From contig JAOZNZ010000187.1 of NCBI GenBank assembly GCA_029933535.1, forward strand, positions 1 through 6,567: a stretch of 6,567 nucleotides of DNA, read 5' to 3'. Numbering within the stretch: position 1 is the stretch's first letter; each line of letters begins with the position of its first letter. The translations under genes and the position numbers were made by a program. The notes beneath the pieces were generated by a model. It was not told the DNA's origin. It saw nothing but the letters and a program-made list of their open reading frames with translations, and made no database searches. Origin of the DNA: a bacterium. GTDB lineage: Bacteria > Auribacterota > UBA3054 > B51-G9. Shown in pieces: positions 1-4,362 of the stretch.

Positions 1-51
1 GGGTGTGTTGCCTGTGCTTGTCTGTGTCCGTCCGTGTTTCGTCAGTGTGAA

Positions 52-684
52 TTACTTCGGCAACTTAATCGTCGAATGCAGATAAATAGCTTCCGCTTCC
101 TGTTGATTTCCTTCGGCAATTTGTTTCATTGCGATTCTTCCTACCGCTTCAGCATCAGCGACAGGGATATTTTTATTATGTTGCCAATCAGTTTCATTGA
201 TGATTTTATCATCAAATTCTCCACAGATCACAATTTTATCATTTGGATTAAGAAGAGAACCGGTGATTTCATTTCCTAAAATGAATCCGCGCTCTTTTTG
301 CGTATTCGCAGATCTAAGTTCATAATAAAATCCACCTCCTGCTTTCGCGTCAATTAAAATTAATTGTTTTGTTTCAGAATTAGAAAGATTTGGATAAAAA
401 TCAAATTGTGAGATCCCTGTAACTTTTGCTGACCAGCCGTCAGCTAATCCTCTAGCTGCAGCAATTCCAACCCGGATGCCTGTAAAGGAGCCCGGCCCGC
501 AATCAACGGCAATGGTGTCAATTTTTCTTGATCCCGCCTTTTCTAAGAGAGTTTGAACAGCGGGTAAAAGTTCAATAGTTGTTGCTCGTCCTGACGAAAG
601 AAATTTTTGTCCGACAAAATTCTCACCATCAAAGAGAGCGAGAGAAGAATTACCGTAAGCAGCAGTTTCGAAAGATAAAAGCAT
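52..684 (-). CDS. tsaB: tRNA N6-threonylcarbamoyladenosine biosynthesis protein TsaB
   Basis: TsaB is the non-catalytic ASKHA-fold partner of TsaD. With TsaE it forms the cytoplasmic complex that moves the threonylcarbamoyl group from TC-AMP to A37 of ANN-decoding tRNAs. The 210-residue length is normal for the family. Visible signatures are the N-terminal ASKHA strand (LSFETA, residues 3-8), the hallmark GPGSFTGIRVG at 63-73, the following AAARGLA helix, a LIDAKAG strand around 110-116, and a C-terminal YLHSTIKLPK tail matching the usual YLR...LPK ending. The His-Ser pair often seen before the ELLP segment is replaced by Ala-Thr (GRATTIELLP); since TsaB is not the catalytic subunit this need not matter. 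The ATG at 684 is the only sensible start because the ASKHA strand begins at residue 2; no clear Shine-Dalgarno precedes it. It lies alone, 230 bp after the sugar transferase, with no other t6A gene in view. Confidence 0.93.
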   Translation of the reverse strand: MLLSFETAAYGNSSLALFDGENFVGQKFLSSGRATTIELLPAVQTLLEKAGSRKIDTIAVDCGPGSFTGIRVGIAAARGLADGWSAKVTGISQFDFYPNLSNSETKQLILIDAKAGGGFYYELRSANTQKERGFILGNEITGSLLNPNDKIVICGEFDDKIINETDWQHNKNIPVADAEAVGRIAMKQIAEGNQQEAEAIYLHSTIKLPK

Positions 685-702
685 AGGGAAGAATGGAGTA
701 GT

Positions 703-747
703 GGATTAATTCCCCCTTTTCTAAAGGGGGATTTTATTTGGATTAAT
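703..747. repeat. C5/G5 palindromic repeat, copy A
   Basis: This unit has GGATTAAT at both ends and a perfect 9-bp hairpin at its core (711-731, TCCCCCTTT/AAAGGGGGA, loop TCT). A second copy lies at 764-818. It sits between the sugar transferase and tsaB. It could slow or end transcription leaving the sugar transferase, but no clean U-tract follows the stem on the minus strand, so I call it a dispersed palindromic repeat, not a terminator. Confidence 0.6.
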
Positions 748-763
748 GGATTATTGGATTACT

Positions 764-818
764 GGATTAATTCCCCCTTTCTTAAAGGGGGTTAGGGGGA
801 TTTCTTGTTTGGATTAAT
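764..818. repeat. C5/G5 palindromic repeat, copy B
   Basis: This is the second copy of the unit at 703-747, in the same orientation, again bounded by GGATTAAT. Its stem is CCCCCTTT/AAAGGGGG (773-791, loop CTT). It differs from copy A by an extra 8-bp TTAGGGGG block after the stem, which looks like slippage duplication of the G-run. The 16 bp between the copies (748-763) are also built from GGATTA-type words. Confidence 0.6.
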
Positions 819-876
819 AGTTGACAATTTACTCTGCTGCGCTTCGTGACATTTTTTGTTTGGAGTCTGATTACAG

Positions 877-914
877 ATCACGGATTACGGATTACCGAAT
901 ACGGATCACGGATT
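877..914. repeat. Short degenerate ACGGAT tandem repeat
   Basis: Four ACGGAT words occur within about 35 bp (880, 887, 901 and 908), mostly as ACGGATTAC-like units. The array ends directly at the stop codon of the sugar transferase (915-917). It is low-complexity intergenic sequence with no visible coding content. Confidence 0.45.
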
Positions 915-1529
915 TCATCCCAATTCATCATTATCCCCATCACCGACAATAAACTTTTCTTTATCCGCGTAAATTCCCTCACCGTGCAGCCACACGAAAA
1001 TAGTTTTATACAAAATTTTCATATCAAGCCAAAAGGAATAATTATCTACATACCATACATCAAATTTAATTCTTTCGGGCCAGGAAAGTGAGTTTCTTCC
1101 GTTAACCTGTGCCCATCCGGTTACACCCGGTCGGACTTCAAGCCTGCGCTTTTGAAAATCTGTATATTCATCAACCTGATATTTTAAAGTGGGTCGCGGC
1201 CCGATAGCAGACATATCGCCAATAAAGATATTAAACAATTGCGGAAGTTCATCGAGGCTTATTTTTCTTAGGAAATCTCCTGATTTAGTAATTCGCGAAT
1301 CATTTTCAGTAACGTGAAAACCTGTCTTTTCCGATCCTTCAGCCATTGTTCTGAACTTCAAAATAGTAAAAAGTTCCTCGTCTTTCCCAACACGCTCCTG
1401 TTTAAAAAGCACAGGACCTTTTGAGTCACGTTTTATCCATATCGCGATTGCCAGCATCAGCGGTGAGAGGAAAATAATACCGATTGAAGACATTATCAAA
1501 TCAAAAATTCGTTTCATAGTTTTTTTCAT
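915..1529 (-). CDS. Small monotopic undecaprenyl-phosphate sugar-1-phosphate transferase (bacterial sugar transferase family)
   Basis: The enzyme transfers a sugar-1-phosphate from a nucleotide sugar to undecaprenyl phosphate at the inner membrane, the first membrane step of polysaccharide or O-antigen assembly. At 204 residues it is the short PglC-like catalytic form, without the extra N-terminal membrane domain of WcaJ/WbaP. A single hydrophobic re-entrant helix (about 8-32) carries the Ser22-Pro23 kink. Next come KFRTM (58-62), the catalytic Asp93-Glu94 dyad in SLDELPQL, GDMSAIGPRP (104-113), PGVTGWAQVNGRN (134-146) and an RIKFDVWYVDNYSFWLD block. All key motifs are intact. The start at 1529 gives MKKTMKRIFDL; an alternative ATG at 1516 gives MKRIFDL and is about as plausible, since neither has a strong Shine-Dalgarno. 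The chosen start overlaps by ATGA the restored stop of the upstream BRO-N remnant. The nucleotide-sugar donor cannot be told from sequence. Confidence 0.92.
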   Translation of the reverse strand: MKKTMKRIFDLIMSSIGIIFLSPLMLAIAIWIKRDSKGPVLFKQERVGKDEELFTILKFRTMAEGSEKTGFHVTENDSRITKSGDFLRKISLDELPQLFNIFIGDMSAIGPRPTLKYQVDEYTDFQKRRLEVRPGVTGWAQVNGRNSLSWPERIKFDVWYVDNYSFWLDMKILYKTIFVWLHGEGIYADKEKFIVGDGDNDELG

Positions 1530-1721
1530 TTTGGCTTTTCAATTAATTTCTTCGAGTTTTTAGCTGTAACAATCGGTTTTCCTGTTTGCTTCTAATTCTT
1601 TTTGTTCTGTTAAAATTGCAATAACATCAACAATAGAGAAATACCAAAGTTCTTTTTCATCATCCCAATGGGTTCTTACCGCTTTTTTTTGGAATAATTG
1701 TATTTTATTTTCTTTGATCAT
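1526..1721 (-). pseudogene. BRO-N domain (phage antirepressor-like) gene remnant, internally deleted and frameshifted
   Basis: The ORF from ATG 1721 to TAA 1560 encodes 53 residues. The first 40 (MIKENKIQLF..., RTHWDDEKELWYFSIVDVIAILTEQ) match the start of Bro-N family proteins, which normally run to about 270-300 residues. At residue 41 the sequence jumps to KELEAN. In the +1 frame it continues as GKPIVTAKNSKKLIEKPK and stops at TGA 1528-1526. An 'ELExxTGKxVVTxxNAK' segment is the usual C-terminal end of these proteins, so the middle (about 200 residues) is missing and the two ends are fused. The frame break fits loss of one AC unit from AAC-ACA-GGA (N-T-G), leaving AACAGGA near 1583. The homology is from memory of the family, not a search. 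The remnant lies between the epimerase and the sugar transferase and is presumably non-functional. A short expressed peptide cannot be excluded. Confidence 0.72.
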
Positions 1722-1746
1722 ATCAACTCTTTTTCTAAATTGTCAA
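1717..1746 (-). promoter_or_regulatory. Candidate sigma70-type promoter inside the gap upstream of the sugar transferase
   Basis: On the minus strand TTGACA (1746-1741) is followed after 18 bp by TATGAT (1722-1717): a perfect -35 box and 5/6 match at -10. The -10 box overlaps the ATG of the BRO-N remnant, so transcription from here would skip that start and instead serve the sugar transferase about 190 bp downstream. The evidence is consensus matching only. If the host uses a Bacteroidetes-type -7 element the match is meaningless. Confidence 0.35.
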
Positions 1747-1798
1747 GATATTTCAGACACAGTATCCAAGACGTTTGTTATAGGATTTGTTTGGATGA

Positions 1799-2731
1799 TT
1801 ATCTGTTAGCAACATACCATTCAATCGTTTTCTCAATCCCTTCTTCAAATTTTGTTTTAGCTTCAAAACCAAAATATTCTTTGGCGCGCTGAGTGTCAAG
1901 ACAACGGCGCGGCTGACCGTCCGGCTGAGACGCATCCCAAACTACATTACCTTGAAAACCTGTTTTTTCAACGATTAGTTCAACAAGGTCTTTGATGGAA
2001 ATTTCAAATCCCGCACCAAGATTTACCGGTTCGATGCCGTCATATTTTTCCGTTGCGAGAGCGATTCCTTCAGCTGCATCTTCAACAAAAAGGAATTCCC
2101 GTGTTGCCGTTCCGGTACCCCAGCAGATAATTTCATCTTTTCCTGCTTCTTTTGCATCAACACATTTTTTGATGAGCGCGGGAATAACATGCGAAGAATT
2201 TGGATCAAAATTGTCTTTTGGGCCATACAAATTAACCGGTAGAAGGAAAATACCTTTAGAACCGTATTCATCTCTGTACGACTGAAGTTGAACAAGCATA
2301 CATTTTTTTGCGATTCCGTATGGCGCGTTAGTTTCTTCAGGATAACCGTTCCAAAGTTCTTCCTCTTTAAAAGGCACAGGAGTAAATTTAGGATAGGCGC
2401 AGATCGTCCCTATAGCGACAAATTTTTCTAAACCGTAAAGCCGTGCCTGTTCGATCAACTGCGTTCCCATCATTAGATTTTTATAATAAAAGCTGCCGGG
2501 ATGTTCGCGATTCGCGCCTATTCCGCCAACAACAGCTGCGAGATGGATTACTATATCCGGTTTTGCGTCCTGATACATTTTAATAATATCTTTTTCAGTT
2601 GTCAGGTCATAATCTTCGATATGGGGAACGAATATATTATTGCAGCCTTTAGATTTAAGATTTTCTATCAGATGAGAGCCGAGAAAACCTGCTCCACCGG
2701 TTATACATATTTTTTTACTTTTGATATCCAT
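1799..2731 (-). CDS. fcl: GDP-L-fucose synthase-like NAD(P)-dependent epimerase/reductase (extended SDR)
   Basis: Family members convert GDP-4-keto-6-deoxy-D-mannose to GDP-L-fucose by 3,5-epimerisation and NADPH reduction in the cytoplasm. The 310-residue protein starts with the Rossmann motif TGGAGFLGS (11-19). It then has HLAAVVGGIGAN (63-74), the catalytic Tyr138-x3-Lys142 (PYGIAKK), NLYGPKDNF (167-175), SHVIPAL (180-186, His181 matching E. coli His179), TREFLFVED (210-218) and DASQPDGQPRR (266-276). Aligned by eye to E. coli Fcl (offset +2), Cys109 is kept as Cys111, but catalytic Ser107 is Thr109 (GTICAYP for GSSCIYP). The start is set by a good AAGAGGT ribosome binding site 5 bp upstream. 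The partner gene gmd is not in the window. A related deoxy-hexose epimerase is the main alternative. Neighbouring glycosyltransferase genes support surface-polysaccharide synthesis. Confidence 0.82.
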   Translation of the reverse strand: MDIKSKKICITGGAGFLGSHLIENLKSKGCNNIFVPHIEDYDLTTEKDIIKMYQDAKPDIVIHLAAVVGGIGANREHPGSFYYKNLMMGTQLIEQARLYGLEKFVAIGTICAYPKFTPVPFKEEELWNGYPEETNAPYGIAKKCMLVQLQSYRDEYGSKGIFLLPVNLYGPKDNFDPNSSHVIPALIKKCVDAKEAGKDEIICWGTGTATREFLFVEDAAEGIALATEKYDGIEPVNLGAGFEISIKDLVELIVEKTGFQGNVVWDASQPDGQPRRCLDTQRAKEYFGFEAKTKFEEGIEKTIEWYVANR

Positions 2732-2736
2732 TTGTT

Positions 2737-2743
2737 ACCTCTT
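2737..2743 (-). promoter_or_regulatory. Ribosome binding site of the epimerase gene
   Basis: On the minus strand AAGAGGT precedes the ATG at 2731 by 5 bases. It is the clearest Shine-Dalgarno in the window and fixes this start; the other genes have weak or no such signal. Confidence 0.6.
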
Positions 2744-2760
2744 GGTTTTATTTAATTTTT

Positions 2761-2800
2761 TGGAGTGCAGAAATAAAGACGCGGTAGCGGCATTTTCTGC
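2761..2800 (+). repeat. 40-bp GGAGTGCAG palindromic repeat, copy 1
   Basis: This copy is 36/40 identical to 4033-4072. The arms GCAGAAA/TTTCTGC (2767-2773 with 2794-2800) form a perfect 7-bp outer stem. The inner GACGC/GCGGC arms around a GGTA loop have one mismatch. It faces an inverted relative at 2867-2916, giving a BIME-like pair in the gap between the GT2 gene and the epimerase gene. Confidence 0.7.
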
Positions 2801-2801
2801 A

Positions 2802-2834
2802 TTATTTATTTTCGCTCGATACGAAAATAAATAA
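2802..2834. repeat. 13-bp perfect inverted repeat (hairpin)
   Basis: The arms 2802-2814 and 2822-2834 (TTATTTATTTTCG and its complement) pair perfectly around the loop CTCGATA. The hairpin lies between the two inverted palindromic repeats. It is A/T-rich in the outer stem and capped by CG pairs. Read on the minus strand the stem is followed by AATGCAG and no U-run, so a terminator role is doubtful. Confidence 0.6.
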
Positions 2835-2866
2835 ATATTTCGTGCATAAAAGTTTTTTCCTATGTC

Positions 2867-2916
2867 GCAGTAAATTAAATTTTGTTATCGCAAAACTTCT
2901 TTATTACTGCACTCCA
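2867..2916 (-). repeat. GGAGTGCAG palindromic repeat, inverted divergent copy 3
   Basis: Read on the minus strand this begins TGGAGTGCAGTAATAAAG, 17/18 identical to the start of copy 1 (2761). It keeps a perfect GCAGTAA/TTACTGC outer stem (2867-2873 with 2904-2910). The inner stem is TTTTG/CAAAA around a GATA-containing loop, where copy 2 has GCCGC/GCGGC around GATA. Arms and loop are conserved while the inner stem sequence has been replaced. Confidence 0.55.
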
Positions 2917-2943
2917 TACTATGCTTCTATTCTATTAGCGTTT

Positions 2944-3942
2944 TTATTTTTCCCTGATTATGCCGCATTTGGAAATGCGGCTTACTAAATATTTTCTAAT
3001 CCTTAATGTTCTCGCGAAATTTCTTAAAAAAGAAATGTACGCCATTAACGGCGCTAAACAAACTCCCGGCCTGCAAAAAAGTAATACCAAAAACATTGCT
3101 GTCGGCGCGGCGAAAACGCGCCATGATGTTTTTATCAGCATTCCTAATGGACAGTTTTTAAGCCAGGTATAAAATACATTCGCGGGAAGACGGCGCAATG
3201 TAGCCGCATCTTTCGTATGCCAGCGAACTCCGTCCTGAGTTCCCGAATGAGCATGCCATGCAAACAGTTTTGGTGAATAAAGACATTTGAACCCCATTAA
3301 ATTCATTCTGAGATAAATATCCACATCCTCACCGTAAGCAAAATATAGTTCGTCAAAAAATTGCTTCTCTTTTCCGGAATCAGGCTGGATCGACGAGTCG
3401 TCCAACGCTTCACGCAGGAAAACCGGACAACAGCCTGCGGGACCAAAGACTTCTCTTTCTGTTTCCGCATCGGTCAATAAAGTAGAGATGCTGAAATTTT
3501 TTGTCAACCAAACGCCTGAGCATAAAACTTCATTGGTTTGTTTTTCATCAAATCGATAAATTTTTGCTCCGAGCATTTGGTAATCATTATTTTCTAAAAA
3601 AAGTTGCGCCGCGTTTTTCAGAAAATCTTTGTCTAAAAATACATCGACATTTAACGGAATTATCCATTTGCCTTCAGCGACGTGGATTCCTGAATTCATT
3701 CCCGCCGCGAAACCGATGTTTTTATTATGCAATATTTTCTTTGCTGATGAATTGACAAAGAGGTCAAGCTGCACTTTTTCAATCCATTCTCTGCTTCCGT
3801 CTGTCGAGCCGTTATCGACACAGATCAGCTCAAAAGATCTGTACGATTGATTTTTAAGAGCATCGAGACAGTCTTTCAGATAATTTAAACTGTTCCAATT
3901 AAGAACAATTATAGAGAAATCGACTTTAATATTATCTTTCAT
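2944..3942 (-). CDS. Family 2 glycosyltransferase (rhamnosyltransferase-like)
   Basis: A GT-A-fold, metal-dependent glycosyltransferase that adds a sugar from a nucleotide donor to a growing lipid-linked glycan at the cytoplasmic face of the membrane. The 332-residue protein opens with the nucleotide-binding strand FSIIVLNWNS (9-18), then VDNGSTDGS (42-50), NIGFAAGMNSGI (75-86), the metal-binding NVD (98-100, DxD equivalent), the acceptor-side GPAGCCPVFLREAL (167-180) and the catalytic EDVD region (205-208), followed by WHAHSG (229-234). A hydrophobic stretch at about 275-304 probably anchors it in the membrane, and a basic tail follows. The layout resembles WbbL/RfbN-type rhamnosyltransferases, but donor and acceptor are not readable. 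The start at 3942 sits just before the first strand. The last codons contain a 9-bp perfect palindrome (2962-2981). It is the first visible gene of the leftward polysaccharide cluster, divergent from the DUF1549 gene. Confidence 0.9.
   Translation of the reverse strand: MKDNIKVDFSIIVLNWNSLNYLKDCLDALKNQSYRSFELICVDNGSTDGSREWIEKVQLDLFVNSSAKKILHNKNIGFAAGMNSGIHVAEGKWIIPLNVDVFLDKDFLKNAAQLFLENNDYQMLGAKIYRFDEKQTNEVLCSGVWLTKNFSISTLLTDAETEREVFGPAGCCPVFLREALDDSSIQPDSGKEKQFFDELYFAYGEDVDIYLRMNLMGFKCLYSPKLFAWHAHSGTQDGVRWHTKDAATLRRLPANVFYTWLKNCPLGMLIKTSWRVFAAPTAMFLVLLFCRPGVCLAPLMAYISFLRNFARTLRIRKYLVSRISKCGIIREK
2962..2981. repeat. Perfect 9-bp inverted repeat inside the 3' end of the GT2 gene
   Basis: GCCGCATTT and AAATGCGGC are separated by two bases. 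The palindrome encodes part of the C-terminal tail (around SKCGI) after the last recognisable feature of the enzyme. It shares the GCCGC/GCGGC arms of the intergenic palindromic repeats. No U-run follows on either strand. Confidence 0.55.
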
Positions 3943-3949
3943 TATAAGA

Positions 3950-3978
3950 ATTTTATCAAAAGACTTGTATTTTTACAA
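3950..3978 (-). promoter_or_regulatory. Candidate promoter of the GT2 gene, near-leaderless
   Basis: On the minus strand TTGTAA (3978-3973), a 17-bp spacer and TAAAAT (3955-3950) match sigma70 boxes at 4/6 and 5/6. Only 7 bases lie between the -10 box and the ATG at 3942, so transcription would start at or next to the start codon, giving a leaderless mRNA. That agrees with the absence of a Shine-Dalgarno. AT-rich DNA makes chance matches common. Confidence 0.35.
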
Positions 3979-4032
3979 TAATTAGTTAAAATATACGTCA
4001 TAAAGAAAACATAAGGAATGGATTGATGGATA

Positions 4033-4072
4033 TGGAGTGCAGGAATAAAGCCGCGATAGCGGCATTTACTGC
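4033..4072 (+). repeat. 40-bp GGAGTGCAG palindromic repeat, copy 2
   Basis: This copy is 36/40 identical to 2761-2800, with substitutions at repeat positions 11, 19, 24 and 36. Its inner stem GCCGC/GCGGC around GATA is perfect, while the outer GCAG/CTGC arms are followed by a mismatch. It is followed at once by a second perfect hairpin at 4074-4093. It lies in the divergent intergenic region upstream of the GT2 promoter candidate. Confidence 0.7.
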
Positions 4073-4073
4073 G

Positions 4074-4093
4074 CGTCCCGATTGATCGGGACG
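4074..4093. repeat. CGTCCCGAT palindrome following repeat copy 2
   Basis: CGTCCCGA (4074-4081) pairs with TCGGGACG (4086-4093) around TTGA. It is adjacent to the 40-bp repeat. The ACGAAATA that follows is also found after copy 3 at 2867-2916 (minus strand), so this second hairpin is probably part of the same composite element. Confidence 0.5.
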
Positions 4094-4189
4094 AAATACT
4101 TTGGAGTAACGGAATGATGGAATGATGGATGAACGCGGAAACCCGTTATTTTATTAGATGGACTGCTGTGCTTGTGTTAACTAACTGAC

Positions 4190-4202
4190 AGCTACTAATT
4201 AA
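4190..4202 (+). repeat. 13-bp direct repeat, left copy
   Basis: AGCTACTAATTAA here is identical to 4332-4344. The two copies enclose a 129-bp block holding two inverted hairpin elements, as target-site duplications enclose an inserted element. No transposase is present, so any such element would be non-autonomous. Confidence 0.55.
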
Positions 4203-4204
4203 AG

Positions 4205-4235
4205 TACCTCACTTCGACCCGAAGTGAGTTGTTTA
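4205..4235 (+). repeat. TTCGACCCGAA hairpin element, copy 1
   Basis: A perfect 9-bp stem CTCACTTCG/CGAAGTGAG (4208-4216 with 4220-4228) with loop ACC. An inverted copy lies at 4275-4304; the core TTCGACCCGAA and the trailing TGTTTA are identical. Confidence 0.65.
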
Positions 4236-4249
4236 TCAATATTTATACG

Positions 4250-4278
4250 TTGACTTTTGGCAAATTTATTTTTGTAAA
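4250..4278 (+). promoter_or_regulatory. Candidate promoter of the DUF1549/DUF1553 gene
   Basis: TTGACT (4250-4255), a 17-bp spacer and TGTAAA (4273-4278) match sigma70 boxes at 5/6 and 4/6. A start near 4285 would leave a leader of roughly 75-80 bases and would begin inside the hairpin at 4281-4301. This rests on consensus matching alone. Confidence 0.25.
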
Positions 4279-4304
4279 CAGTCATTTCGGGTCGAAATGA
4301 CGTA
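4275..4304 (-). repeat. TTCGACCCGAA hairpin element, inverted copy 2
   Basis: A perfect 9-bp stem GTCATTTCG/CGAAATGAC (4281-4289 with 4293-4301) with loop GGT. Read on the minus strand it aligns along its full 30 bases with 4205-4235. The sequence differences fall at paired positions in both arms, so both stems stay fully base-paired. Confidence 0.65.
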
Positions 4305-4331
4305 CCTGATTTCCAAAAGACCTTTTCGAAT

Positions 4332-4344
4332 AGCTACTAATTAA
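4332..4344 (+). repeat. 13-bp direct repeat, right copy
   Basis: An identical copy of AGCTACTAATTAA at 4190-4202. It ends 18 bases before the DUF1549/DUF1553 start codon. Confidence 0.55.
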
Positions 4345-4362
4345 TGTTATGAATTTGAAATT

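Noticed and set aside
1..51. GT-rich stretch with TGTGTCCGTCCGTGT-like words
   Set aside because: It is too short and degenerate to define a repeat unit; it is simply low-complexity sequence downstream of tsaB.
821..826. TTGACA box on the plus strand
   Set aside because: There is no acceptable -10 at 16-18 bp and no plus-strand gene downstream.
846..1091. 81-codon plus-strand ORF
   Set aside because: It is mostly antisense to the 3' end of the sugar transferase, and its start lies in ACGGAT-type repeat sequence; no recognisable protein features.
2023..2295. 90-codon minus-strand ORF within the epimerase gene
   Set aside because: It is an alternate frame of a strongly conserved enzyme gene; its composition reads as frame-shadow.
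2802..2834. Intrinsic terminator for the GT2 gene
   Set aside because: The stem is perfect, but no U-run follows it on the minus strand and the epimerase downstream probably belongs to the same cluster.
2761..4072. CRISPR array made of the 40-bp repeats
   Set aside because: There are only two close copies about 1.2 kb apart with a gene between them, no regular spacers and no cas genes.
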